Source: Fontivita pretiosa
GTDB lineage: Bacteria; Planctomycetota; Phycisphaerae; Tepidisphaerales; Tepidisphaeraceae
Direction: 5' to 3'
DNA length: 64,000 nt
Assembly: GCF_050410795.1 (NCBI RefSeq)
Contig: NZ_CP191258.1
Span: 5,022,001-5,086,000, forward strand
Shown here one piece after another: positions 1-7,860 of this stretch (the first letter of the stretch is position 1; every line of letters begins with the position of its first letter). The notes under the pieces are model-generated. The model worked only from the letters and a program-made list of their open reading frames with translations. It was not told where the DNA came from and made no database searches. A program made the translations under genes and the position numbers.

Positions 1-360
1 CTTCAGCGACTCTACGTACCCGCCGTATTCGATCAGCCTGCCCTTGAGCCGGACCTTCGCATCGCGCAGCGCCGCGGCCAGGTCGCCGCCGAACGCTTCA
101 TCGAGCTTGGCGCGCTGTCGCTCGAAGACCGCGCCCAGCAGCACCGAATCGAGAAACTCGATGTTCATCACCCGCCCGCTGCGGCTCCACGCCGCCTTGG
201 AGATGTAGCCTTCGACGACGACCTGGCTGCCGATCGCCGCCTTGAGCGCCTCGGTGTCGGTGGCGGCGATGACGGCGGGCTCGGTTGTGCTCGGCTGCTC
301 GGCCAGCAGCAGGTTACACGTCAGCAACAGGACCAGCATGGCGTGCTTTGTACTGCTCAT
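1..360 (-). CDS. Partial secreted protein, OB-fold-like, function unknown
   Basis: Reading on the minus strand from the ATG at 360, the frame stays open to the window edge, so the C-terminus is missing. The 120 visible codons begin with a short basic stretch and a hydrophobic run (MLVLLLTCNLLLA) that looks like a signal peptide. The mature part alternates short beta-like segments (VVVEGYISKA, then RVMNIEF, then VRLKGRL), which resembles a small OB-fold of the kind found in secreted nucleic-acid-binding-like proteins. The fold is inferred by eye. The gene lies 54 bp downstream of the GH1-like gene on the same strand, so the two could be cotranscribed. I do not recognise a specific family. Confidence 0.6.
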   Translation of the reverse strand, partial: MSSTKHAMLVLLLTCNLLLAEQPSTTEPAVIAATDTEALKAAIGSQVVVEGYISKAAWSRSGRVMNIEFLDSVLLGAVFERQRAKLDEAFGGDLAAALRDAKVRLKGRLIEYGGYVESLK

Positions 361-414
361 GGATGCATCGTACCCGGCACGCTGCGATCGGTCACGCCGC
401 CCGGAGACCGCCGC

Positions 415-1815
415 TCACGCCGTAAGGATCGGGAACTTGCTGCTGCTGATCGGCAGGGTCGAATACTCTTCCACCAGCCGCCGGTATTCCCTGGCGACCT
501 TGCGAGGCTTGCGGCCCAGAGTATACAGGCCAACCGGATTCACCGTGCCGCGCATCTTGGTCAGGGCGGTATCCCAGTCCTTCATGTCCACAAGCCCGAA
601 CCAGGTGAAGCCGACGATCGGCACGCCGTCCTCGCGTAATCGCAGCAGGTTCATCCATTCCTTCCAGAGCCACTCGACGGCGTGCTTGGCGGTGCGGTTG
701 GTCTCGGTGTGCATCACGGGCATGCGGTAGCGCTCGAAGTATTGTCGCGTGATCACGTAGTACCCGTAGACGTCCCCGGCGCCGATGCTGGTTCCATCCG
801 AACGGATCACGTGCTCGTTGGTGATGTAATAGTCCGTGCCCATAATGCAGTGAGTTCGAAGATCCCGCTGCTGGCGGAACCACTCGTACTCCTCGGCCGA
901 CATCCCCGACGACAGAAGGTAGCGATACATGGTGGCGGTGACGTCGTGGCCGAACAGCAGGTCCAGCGAGAGGAATCGCCGCTCGTTCATGAAAAGTGCA
1001 CGGGCAACCATGTCGGGGCTGCCGGGGTGAACATATTCGGTGCTCTCGCTGAAAACGAAAATGGCGTCGGGGCGCAGGTCCAGGATCGCCCGCATCGCCA
1101 GGATCGCCGCCTTGCAGTTATGCTTGATGTTCGTCACGAAGGCGGTATCGCTCATCAACCGCTCATTCCACCAGCCAAAGGCGGCGGAGAACTGCGCGGT
1201 GACGTAGATCTCATTGACCGGCGTGTAGTAGCGCACCCACGGGTAGCGCTCGGCAAACGCCCGAGCGTAATCGGCGAAATGCGTGGGGTAGTCAGGGTTC
1301 TGAAAGTCGTGCAGGAAATCCGGCAGGCCGAAGTGGATCAGGTCTATGATCGGCACGATGCCCAGCCGGCGCATCTCGTGCATCACCAGGTCGGTAAAGC
1401 TCCAGTCATACTGCCCCGGACCGGTCCAGATCCGGTACACCGGCGGGCCGTAACGCAGGTAACGCAGTCCCAGCTCGCGCACCAGGCGCAGGTCGGTCTG
1501 CCACATCTCATAGTGCCCGGTGTCGCGCAACTGATCCACACGCTGGTTTCCGGCGATGATGGGATACGAGCACTCGATGCCCACGGCGAACATGAACTTG
1601 AGCATGTCCGCCGGCTCGGTGATCCGCAGGCTGGGAGTCAGCGGCGCCAGGCGAGCCGGGCGTTTGCGCGGAGGCGAGGCCGGCACCGGCGGCGGAGAGG
1701 AAAGCGGCGCACGCGAGCCCTGGCGTCGCCCGTCGTTGTCCACCTGCACCGCAGCCTCCGATTCGCTCGCCGCAGGTCCAACTCGTTGATTCGTTACGTC
1801 AGTTGTCACCGCCAT
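415..1815 (-). CDS. Glycoside hydrolase family 1-like protein
   Basis: The 466-residue protein has a disordered Pro/Ala-rich N-terminus of about 65 residues, then a TIM-barrel-like region. The GH1 acid/base motif is visible as TPVNE with E202, and the nucleophile motif as HTETN with E371. These match the NEP and ENG-type positions of GH1 beta-glucosidases, although the local context is divergent. The likely reaction is hydrolysis of a beta-glycoside, but the substrate cannot be read. No signal peptide is evident, so it is probably cytoplasmic. The start is the ATG at 1815. A later Met near residue 70 (MLKFMFAVGIE) would remove only the low-complexity leader. It is divergent from nth with about 50 bp between them. 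Diverged GH1-like proteins of this type may have lost beta-glucosidase activity. Confidence 0.75.
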   Translation of the reverse strand: MAVTTDVTNQRVGPAASESEAAVQVDNDGRRQGSRAPLSSPPPVPASPPRKRPARLAPLTPSLRITEPADMLKFMFAVGIECSYPIIAGNQRVDQLRDTGHYEMWQTDLRLVRELGLRYLRYGPPVYRIWTGPGQYDWSFTDLVMHEMRRLGIVPIIDLIHFGLPDFLHDFQNPDYPTHFADYARAFAERYPWVRYYTPVNEIYVTAQFSAAFGWWNERLMSDTAFVTNIKHNCKAAILAMRAILDLRPDAIFVFSESTEYVHPGSPDMVARALFMNERRFLSLDLLFGHDVTATMYRYLLSSGMSAEEYEWFRQQRDLRTHCIMGTDYYITNEHVIRSDGTSIGAGDVYGYYVITRQYFERYRMPVMHTETNRTAKHAVEWLWKEWMNLLRLREDGVPIVGFTWFGLVDMKDWDTALTKMRGTVNPVGLYTLGRKPRKVAREYRRLVEEYSTLPISSSKFPILTA

Positions 1816-1866
1816 TCATCATATACCTCATCCGTCCCGTCGTCGGCAGCGGCTTTTCCGGCGATA

Positions 1867-2619
1867 ATGCCGCCGATGCACGACGTCCTGTGCCGCGCGC
1901 ACGACCTGCTGACCAGAACCTACGGCCAGCGCAGCTATCGCTGCTGGGGCCGCGGCGTGGACGTGCTGATCGATACGATCCTCTCACAGAACACCACCGC
2001 CGCCAATGCCCAGGCCGGCTATCGGCGATTGAAGAAGTGGTTTCGCACCTGGAACCAGGTAATGGCCGCACCCGTCGATCAGATCGAGCGATGCATTCGC
2101 ATCAGCGGGCTCAGTCGCACCAAGGCGCCTCGCATTCAGCAGATCCTCAGACAGATCAAGGCCGAGCGGGGAAAGATCGACGTTCAGTTTCTGGCGGATA
2201 TCAACCCGTGCGAGGGATACCAGTATCTGATGAGGTTCAAGGGAGTCGGACCCAAGACCGCAGCATGCACGCTGTTGTTCGCCTTCGGCAAGTCGGTGTT
2301 TCCGGTTGATACGCACATCTATCGGATCGCACTGCGGCTGGGGCTGATTCGGCCAGGAACCTCGGTGTCGGCGGCGCAGGAACAACTCACTGCGATGATC
2401 CCAGCTCCGCAGCGTTATGCCATGCACGTGTTGCTGATCGAGCACGGACGCAAGATCTGCCACGCCCGCAGACCGCGCTGCGGGCAGTGTCCGCTGCTTG
2501 AGCTGTGTGACTATGGCCGGCGGCACGGCGTCGCGGCTTCTCGCTCTTACCCTGCTTGCCCGGATTTGCCATTTTCCGATGGCAAAAGCTCTGCCAAAAA
2601 GGGTCGGGTTAGTTCTTGA
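1867..2619 (+). CDS. nth: Endonuclease III-like DNA glycosylase/AP lyase
   Basis: This is a base-excision repair enzyme that removes oxidised pyrimidines and cleaves the abasic site. The 250-residue protein has the helix-hairpin-helix GVGPKTA with the catalytic lysine K130, and the catalytic aspartate D148 in the VDTH motif. The C-terminal [4Fe-4S] loop has C198, C205, C208 and C214 in the canonical C-X6-C-X2-C-X5-C spacing. The family is usually 210-230 residues; the extra length is a polar tail after the cluster. The start is the ATG at 1867, with a second ATG at 1876 (MHDVL). The same frame is open far upstream, but that part is antisense to the GH1 gene and is not coding. The 3' end overlaps the convergent TetR gene by 11 bp. 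Confidence 0.92.
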   Translation: MPPMHDVLCRAHDLLTRTYGQRSYRCWGRGVDVLIDTILSQNTTAANAQAGYRRLKKWFRTWNQVMAAPVDQIERCIRISGLSRTKAPRIQQILRQIKAERGKIDVQFLADINPCEGYQYLMRFKGVGPKTAACTLLFAFGKSVFPVDTHIYRIALRLGLIRPGTSVSAAQEQLTAMIPAPQRYAMHVLLIEHGRKICHARRPRCGQCPLLELCDYGRRHGVAASRSYPACPDLPFSDGKSSAKKGRVSS

Positions 2620-3193
2620 TGCCTCGCACCAGCGAGTCGATCACCTCGCGCGTCAGCTCTTTGTCAATCGGACCCAGGTTCAATGCGATCATCGCGTACC
2701 CGATGCCGGCGAAGATGAACTGCCAGGCCACCGCTTTGGGGTGAAGATCCTTGCGGAATGATCCGGACTGCTGGCCTTCGGCGACGATGGTGGCAAAGAA
2801 CTCCTCGATCTGCTGGTAGTGCTCGCGCAGCACGGCCAGCACTTTCTTGTCGCGGCTGGTGCTCAAGGCCCCGTGCAGGACATGGTAATAGTCGGCCAGG
2901 CGACGCATGTGCTCGGGAAGGGCGTTGGAGATGGCGCGGATTTTTTCCGCCGGGTCGGTGATGTCGGCAATCAACTGCCGCCACTGCTGCAACGTATACT
3001 CGCTGACTTCGCGGACGATCGCCACGAACAGTTCCTGCTTGCTCCTGAAGTGGCGGTAAAGGATCGGCTCGGTAACTCCCGCCGCTTCGGCGATGGCGGC
3101 GGTGGTTGTCGCTTCGTAACCCGTCTTGGCAAATAACCTGGTTGCGACCTCGATCAGTTGTCGCCTCCGCTGGGCGGCTTTCAATCTCGGCAT
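2609..3193 (-). CDS. TetR/AcrR-family transcriptional regulator
   Basis: The 194-residue protein starts at MPRLKAAQRRR. Residues about 8-55 form a TetR-type helix-turn-helix, with AAIAEAAGVTEPILYRHF as the recognition region and the conserved KQELF after it. The remainder is a helical ligand-binding domain without a recognisable subfamily signature. It should act as a dimeric repressor responding to a small molecule. The frame is open further upstream (to 3316), but the HTH begins at the usual distance from the ATG at 3193, so I use that start. No target gene can be deduced. The downstream neighbour nth is convergent, and the upstream neighbour trpS lies 314 bp away on the other strand, so the shared intergenic region is the obvious place for an operator. 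Confidence 0.9.
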   Translation of the reverse strand: MPRLKAAQRRRQLIEVATRLFAKTGYEATTTAAIAEAAGVTEPILYRHFRSKQELFVAIVREVSEYTLQQWRQLIADITDPAEKIRAISNALPEHMRRLADYYHVLHGALSTSRDKKVLAVLREHYQQIEEFFATIVAEGQQSGSFRKDLHPKAVAWQFIFAGIGYAMIALNLGPIDKELTREVIDSLVRGIKN

Positions 3194-3507
3194 GCAGCTA
3201 AGTTTGCTGTGGCTAACGAACAAATGCAAGCAGTGGATAAAGGCACGGGGCCAAGGGGCATGCCCGGAATTTCCGGATCGCAAGCGATGTTTCAATGAGC
3301 ACTGCCGGGTCCACACGGGAATCCAAACCCGACCGTATTACGCGCGGCCCGCCCGCGTGGACGGCCATCGCAATGGCGAGAGGCCCGTGATGCAAAGAGT
3401 CGCTGCCGGTGTTCCGTCACAGGCTCGGACAGGCTTGCCCGCACTGCCGACCCTTGCCCCTTCGACTTGATCCTTCCTGGTTCGATTTCGTGTATAACTT
3501 CCCGGCC
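3194..3507. other. Intergenic region between the TetR gene and trpS
   Basis: There is no convincing coding sequence in this 314-bp stretch. It holds one copy of a dispersed repeat (3375-3396, GGCGAGAGGCCCGTGATGCAA) that recurs in variant form near 25163 and 38452. A TATAAC hexamer at 3493-3498 lies only 9 bp before the trpS ATG. It has a poor -35 partner (TTGATC at 3467, spacing 20), so a promoter there is weakly supported. Confidence 0.5.
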
Positions 3508-4596
3508 ATGAGTGAATCCAAACCACGCATCCTCACCGGCGACACGCCGACAGGCCGGCTTCATCTGGGCCATTACGTCGGCAGCATCGAGACCCGGCTG
3601 GCGCTTCAGGACGAGTACGAGTGCTACTTCCTCATCGCCAACAAGCACGCGTTCACCACCCGCGCCGAACAGCCCGACGAGATTCGCCAGAGCGTCATTG
3701 ACATCGCCACCGACTGGCTGGCCGTGGGGATCGATCCGAACAAGAGCACGATGTTTGTGCAGTCGGAAGTTCCGGCGATCGACGAGCTGACGTTCTTTTT
3801 CGCCATGCTCATCCCGTTCAATCGCGTGATGCGCAATCCGACGCTGGCGCAGGAGATCAAGGACAAGCAGTTGGGGGACAAGTATCCCTTCGGCTTTCCG
3901 CTGTACGCGGTGGGGCAGTGCGCCGACATCCTGGCGTTTCGCCCGCAGCTTGTGCCGGTGGGCGAAGACCAGCTCCCGCACCTGGAACTGACCCGCGAGG
4001 TGGCGCGCCGCTTCAACCAGATCTACTGCGGTGTCGATCCGCACACCCCCGACGCCGATTACGTCAAGGCCGGCGGATTGTTCCCGATCATCGAGCCCAA
4101 GCTCGGGCGCGTGAGGCGTCTGGTGGGCATCGGCCCGCCGGGACCGGACGGCAATCTGCTGAAGATGAGCAAGTCGCTGAACAACGCGATCTTCCTCTCG
4201 GACGATGCCGAGACCGTGCAGAAAAAGGTGATGTCGATGTACACCGACCCCAAACGCATCCGCGCCAGCGATCCGGGCACGGTGGAGAACAATCCCCTGT
4301 GGATCTTTCATGAGATCTTCAATCCCGATCAGGAATGGGTGCGCCAGCAGGAGGAAGCCTACCGCGCCGGACAGGTCGGTGACGTGGCGATCAAGCGGCG
4401 GCTGGTCGAGGTGCTCAACACGCTGCTGGAACCGATCCGCAAGCGACGAAAATACTACGAACAGCGCCCCGACGAGGTGCTGGACGTTTTGCGCCAAGGA
4501 ACGCGCCGCGCCAACGCCGTCGCCGAGGAAACGCTGTATCTCGCGAAGAAGGCGATGAAGCAGGACTACTTCAGGAGGAGCTTGACGATCGATTGA
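3508..4596 (+). CDS. trpS: Tryptophanyl-tRNA synthetase
   Basis: This class I aminoacyl-tRNA synthetase charges tRNA-Trp with tryptophan in the cytoplasm. The 362-residue protein opens with the TrpRS signature TGDTPTGRLHLGHYVGS, which contains the HIGH-type motif HLGH (19-22). The KMSKS loop is intact at residues 219-223. It is slightly longer than the E. coli enzyme (334 residues). The ATG at 3508 places the Rossmann strand at the expected distance, and the frame upstream to 3409 has no family similarity. The 3' end overlaps the convergent membrane protein gene by 26 bp. Confidence 0.96.
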   Translation: MSESKPRILTGDTPTGRLHLGHYVGSIETRLALQDEYECYFLIANKHAFTTRAEQPDEIRQSVIDIATDWLAVGIDPNKSTMFVQSEVPAIDELTFFFAMLIPFNRVMRNPTLAQEIKDKQLGDKYPFGFPLYAVGQCADILAFRPQLVPVGEDQLPHLELTREVARRFNQIYCGVDPHTPDADYVKAGGLFPIIEPKLGRVRRLVGIGPPGPDGNLLKMSKSLNNAIFLSDDAETVQKKVMSMYTDPKRIRASDPGTVENNPLWIFHEIFNPDQEWVRQQEEAYRAGQVGDVAIKRRLVEVLNTLLEPIRKRRKYYEQRPDEVLDVLRQGTRRANAVAEETLYLAKKAMKQDYFRRSLTID

Positions 4597-5146
4597 CCTG
4601 GTCCGAAAGCGGCTTGCCGGGGCCGGGTTGCTCGGCATCAATCGGCTCGACCATCAACGGCTCAAACCCGGGAACCTCCTCGATTGGTGGATAACGGATC
4701 GCCTGGAATGACTTGGCCAGGTGGTAGATGAGCTGAGCCAGCGCCGCCACGACCAGCAGCATGATCGCAGCGAGGATTGATGCGATCGGTTCGTCGGTCT
4801 TCAACCACACACCCAGAGCCAGGATCATCGCCGGCAGACAGAAAAGAAGTTGAACTGAAGCGAGCGCAAGCCCGACGATGATCGCCCAGGGACGGCGCCT
4901 TGGCAGGTAGATCGAGCAGAACAGGTACAGCAGGCCCGGCACGAGGTAGAGCATGGAGTAGAAGGCCATGGCGATCATGAGCCGGCCTGAGGCACCGCTT
5001 CCGCCACGGAGCAGCATCATCGCCGGAAGTACGGACATCCCCGCCATGAGCAGGAACACGATCCCCAGCGATCGCATCGAACGAACGGCCAAATGAAGCG
5101 GCCGGCGGGGATCACCTTTGGGCGGGAGGGGCATCGGAACCTCCAC
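4571..5146 (-). CDS. Small multi-pass membrane protein, unknown
   Basis: The 191-residue protein has about four hydrophobic segments (near residues 25-46, 58-80, 86-112 and 120-145). A hydrophilic C-terminal tail of about 45 residues is rich in Pro, Glu and Ser. No conserved motif was recognised. It overlaps the upstream gene (5112-5834) by 35 bp, so the pair is probably translated from one message with rsmE. An ATG at 5134 (MPLPPKGD) is an alternative start. The extreme 3' end overlaps the end of trpS on the opposite strand. Confidence 0.7.
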   Translation of the reverse strand: MEVPMPLPPKGDPRRPLHLAVRSMRSLGIVFLLMAGMSVLPAMMLLRGGSGASGRLMIAMAFYSMLYLVPGLLYLFCSIYLPRRRPWAIIVGLALASVQLLFCLPAMILALGVWLKTDEPIASILAAIMLLVVAALAQLIYHLAKSFQAIRYPPIEEVPGFEPLMVEPIDAEQPGPGKPLSDQVNRSSSSS

Positions 5147-5834
5147 TGGGAGAGCCTGGAGGCCAGGGCGGCTGATAGCCCCCCGGGGCCGGCGGGGGCG
5201 GTTGTTGCTGGTACTGCCAGTATTGCGATGAATACTGCATCTGTTGCCAGCGAGCGGCGCGGACGGCTGGCGCGGCGCGGGCCGCCTGGATCAGCCACGC
5301 CAGCAGCAGCCCCAGAAGCGCCGTGGGCACGATCAGCACGAGCAACCCCGCCGCCAGCGCCGCTGCGCCATGCCCGCGCGTCTGCGCCAAGCCGGTCAAC
5401 AGATTTGCCGCCAGCACCAGAAGCGATAACGTCACCAGCACAATCGCGGTGACGATCGCCCCCAGTCCGCCGCGGCGGACAAGAGGCCCCAGCACAGCCA
5501 GCACCAGCGACCAGAGCATCGTCAGCACCGCAATGACCACGTAGACGACTTTGAGCAACTGCTCGGCCGGCAGGCCGAGCTCCGCGGCAGCCGATTGCAG
5601 CCCGCTGTCGGCCGCAAATCGCTCCAGAGGTGCAAGCAATCCCACTGCACCCACACACAGGCCACAGAGCATTCCCATCCCGGCGATGACGTACATCAAC
5701 ACCGACGCCCGCCTCGCTGGTGCCAGCAATGGCTCGGCCGGGTCGTAACCGTACGCGTAGGCAGGGGGATAAGGCTGATAGGGCGGCGAATAGGGCTGCC
5801 CGGAAGGTTGTGGATACTGGGGATACTGAGTCAT
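5112..5834 (-). CDS. Membrane protein with Pro/Tyr/Gln-rich N-terminus
   Basis: The 240-residue protein starts with about 35 residues made almost entirely of Pro, Tyr, Gln and Ser (MTQYPQYPQPSGQPY), as in many bacterial proline-rich membrane proteins. Four hydrophobic segments follow, near residues 44-68, 95-118, 122-148 and 152-180. The C-terminus is another Pro/Gln-rich tail. Its ATG overlaps the stop of rsmE in an ATGA arrangement (5831-5834), which suggests translational coupling. No function can be assigned. A role in envelope or protein-protein contacts through the proline-rich ends is only a guess. Confidence 0.7.
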   Translation of the reverse strand: MTQYPQYPQPSGQPYSPPYQPYPPAYAYGYDPAEPLLAPARRASVLMYVIAGMGMLCGLCVGAVGLLAPLERFAADSGLQSAAAELGLPAEQLLKVVYVVIAVLTMLWSLVLAVLGPLVRRGGLGAIVTAIVLVTLSLLVLAANLLTGLAQTRGHGAAALAAGLLVLIVPTALLGLLLAWLIQAARAAPAVRAARWQQMQYSSQYWQYQQQPPPPAPGGYQPPWPPGSPSGGSDAPPAQR

Positions 5835-6610
5835 GGGGCAACGTTCCCCGGAGGCTTAGCGGCCAGAATCGCCGCGATGATCGCAGCGGCGGCGATGGCG
5901 GCGGTCTCGACGCGAAGGATCGTCTCCGTCAGTTTCGCCCCCGTCAAGCCAAGGCGCGCAAACTGCGAGATTTCTTCCTCGCTCCATCCGCCTTCGGGAC
6001 CAATCAACACCGCCACCGATGAACAGGCGACGATATCCGATGAAAGTCGCAGCAGCGGCGTGGCGTCCGGTTCGGTCGAGAGGTACACGGCCGGTGGTGT
6101 CAGGGTCTGCACGAACTCATCCACGCTGATCAGCGGATCGATCTGCATGACGCCCGGTCGGCGGGATTGCCTGGCGGCCTCGGTGGCGATCCGCCGCCAG
6201 CGGTCCAGCTTGTTCTGCCCGGCCGGGCGTACCACACTTCGCGCCGCCGCCAGAGGCACGAACCGCCCCACGCCCAGCTCGCTCAGCTTCTCGATCATCC
6301 AGTCGGCCCGCTCGCCCTTGGGCACCGCCGACGCAACGATCAGCGTGGTTTGCGTGCCCGGTGGCTGTTCGATTCTGTGAATCCGCGCCACGACCGCCGA
6401 GGCGTCGCATTGCTCGATGGTGGCGGCGGCGACGTGACCGGCGTTGTCGAAAAGCTCCAGCTCATCTCCGGCGCGCATCCGAAGCACGTCGCGCACGTGG
6501 TGGGCCTGGGCACGGTCAAGCTCAATCCGCTCGAGATTACCCAGGCTGCTGACATGAACTCTGCGTGGCACGGGAGGAGGGATTATCGGCGGCGCCGGCA
6601 GAGCCGGCAA
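5831..6610 (-). CDS. rsmE: 16S rRNA (uracil-1498-N3)-methyltransferase RsmE
   Basis: This is a SPOUT-fold methyltransferase that methylates U1498 of 16S rRNA with S-adenosylmethionine. The N-terminal PUA-like part (ERIELDRAQAHHVRDVLRM) is present. The knot region contains VPKGERADWMIEKLSELG, then LIGPEGGWSEEE and the C-terminal LTETILRVETAAI, all typical of RsmE. The first in-frame start is a TTG at 6610, which gives a Pro-rich leader. A GTG at 6571 (VPRRVHV) would match the usual N-terminus better, so the start is uncertain. It is first of a three-gene minus-strand unit with the two membrane proteins. Confidence 0.93.
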   Translation of the reverse strand: MPALPAPPIIPPPVPRRVHVSSLGNLERIELDRAQAHHVRDVLRMRAGDELELFDNAGHVAAATIEQCDASAVVARIHRIEQPPGTQTTLIVASAVPKGERADWMIEKLSELGVGRFVPLAAARSVVRPAGQNKLDRWRRIATEAARQSRRPGVMQIDPLISVDEFVQTLTPPAVYLSTEPDATPLLRLSSDIVACSSVAVLIGPEGGWSEEEISQFARLGLTGAKLTETILRVETAAIAAAAIIAAILAAKPPGNVAP

Positions 6611-6804
6611 GATCGGTGCTGGTGATGAGACTTTTCATGCTGATTCATTGAGAATCCGGCGTGCGGAAGTTATGTTGGTCATCGAGTCATCCGATCAGGG
6701 CGCGCAGGCGCGGGCGCATTCGTCCGGGTGGCTCATCAGCAGCTTGTCCGAATCCGTTGAAGCGGAGCGTCTGTTGCCCGTGGGTTCACGAAAGGAGTCG
6801 GTTC

Positions 6805-7635
6805 ATGGGTCAGGCGAGCGTCGGAACCGCTGAACTGCCCGATCCATTGCAGCAGGAGGTTACGTCGGGCAGCACAACCCCGGCCGGCGAAGGCGCTGCG
6901 CGCCGCGGGGCAGGTGGGCAGGCGGATGATCTGCTCTCGCAGTTGGCCGGTGAGGAGATCGACCGGATGCTGGCCGAGGCAGATGCCGCGCCTGGCGAAT
7001 CGCCCCCCGTCGCCGATGCCGACGTGGAGCTGTCGCAGGCGATTGACGGCGCTGTGGCCGCCGCAGCTCCGGCCGCCACGACCACTGCCGCAGCCTCGCC
7101 CGATGAGCAGATCTCGCGTCAGCTCGATGATGTTCTCAGTGCCATCACAGCCAGAACCGCGCCAACAGAATCTGCAAGCGCGCCCGAGCCTGCCGCAGCG
7201 CCCACCCTGCCTGCAGCACACGCGGTTGCCGTGGCCGACCTGCCTGCGCCAGCGGTTTCCGCGACCGGCCAGCACGAGCCAACTCACTCCCCACCGGCGG
7301 CAGCGCAGCTCCAGACTCCCGGTGCTCCAGCGGCGACGGCTTCGGTCCAGCCTGCGGAATCACCGGCAGACGAGCAGCACACCACCCGCCAGGAGCTGGC
7401 CGCGCTGAACGCGCCGCAGGAGCAAGCCCAGCCCCAGGTCCAGCCCAAGGCTGCGACGGCGGATGAATCCCAGCCCCAGCCGCGTGATCCGCTGTACATT
7501 CGCCTGCTGGAGCTGATCAACGCGCCGCTGAAGCTGTTTCCCGACACCGTGCGAGACGCGCTGGGCAAAGTCGCCATTCTCACGCTCATGAACGCCGTGG
7601 GCGTGCTGCTGTACGTGCTGCTGTTCAGAAAGTAG
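6805..7635 (+). CDS. Ala/Pro/Gln-rich protein with C-terminal membrane anchor
   Basis: The start ATG at 6805 is preceded by AAAGGAG (6791-6797). The 276-residue protein is mostly low-complexity Ala/Pro/Gln/Glu. It carries acidic amphipathic blocks such as DDLLSQLAGEEIDRMLAEAD and DEQISRQLDDVLSAI, which look like related short repeats. The C-terminus (VAILTLMNAVGVLLYVLLF) is a single hydrophobic segment ending in RK, typical of a tail anchor. Most of the protein would lie in the cytoplasm if it is tail-anchored. The composition prevents family assignment. Confidence 0.75.
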   Translation: MGQASVGTAELPDPLQQEVTSGSTTPAGEGAARRGAGGQADDLLSQLAGEEIDRMLAEADAAPGESPPVADADVELSQAIDGAVAAAAPAATTTAAASPDEQISRQLDDVLSAITARTAPTESASAPEPAAAPTLPAAHAVAVADLPAPAVSATGQHEPTHSPPAAAQLQTPGAPAATASVQPAESPADEQHTTRQELAALNAPQEQAQPQVQPKAATADESQPQPRDPLYIRLLELINAPLKLFPDTVRDALGKVAILTLMNAVGVLLYVLLFRK

Positions 7636-7819
7636 AGCGTGCCGCCAAATCGCACTCCTCATTCCGCCTGCTCGTATTGCCTGCCTGGGCCGGTTCAGGT
7701 CGATTGCCGGTGGCGGAGAGTCGTGGGAAGCTGAGCCGCCGGAGACGGATAACGCGGGCGTGCCGTCTTATGATGCAGTATGACAGGCACTTGCGGCGGT
7801 TCGGCTGGGGTGATTTCCG

Positions 7820-7849
7820 TTGAACCGCCGGTGCCGCAGCCCGTATAGT
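7820..7849 (+). promoter_or_regulatory. Candidate sigma70 promoter of the subtilase gene
   Basis: TTGAAC (7820-7825) and TATAGT (7844-7849) are separated by 18 bp. The ATG of the subtilase lies 12 bp after the -10 box, so a transcript from here would have almost no leader. The TTG at 7849 overlaps the -10 box, which argues against it being the start codon. Confidence 0.4.
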
Positions 7850-7860
7850 TGGGCATCGTC

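Noticed and set aside
682..1866. Long open frame upstream of nth on the plus strand
   Set aside because: It is antisense to the GH1-like gene, rich in His/Arg/Gln and has no family similarity. Only the part from 1867 encodes endonuclease III.
3467..3498. Promoter TTGATC-N20-TATAAC before trpS
   Set aside because: The spacing of 20 is too long and the -35 is poor. It is only mentioned in the intergenic entry.
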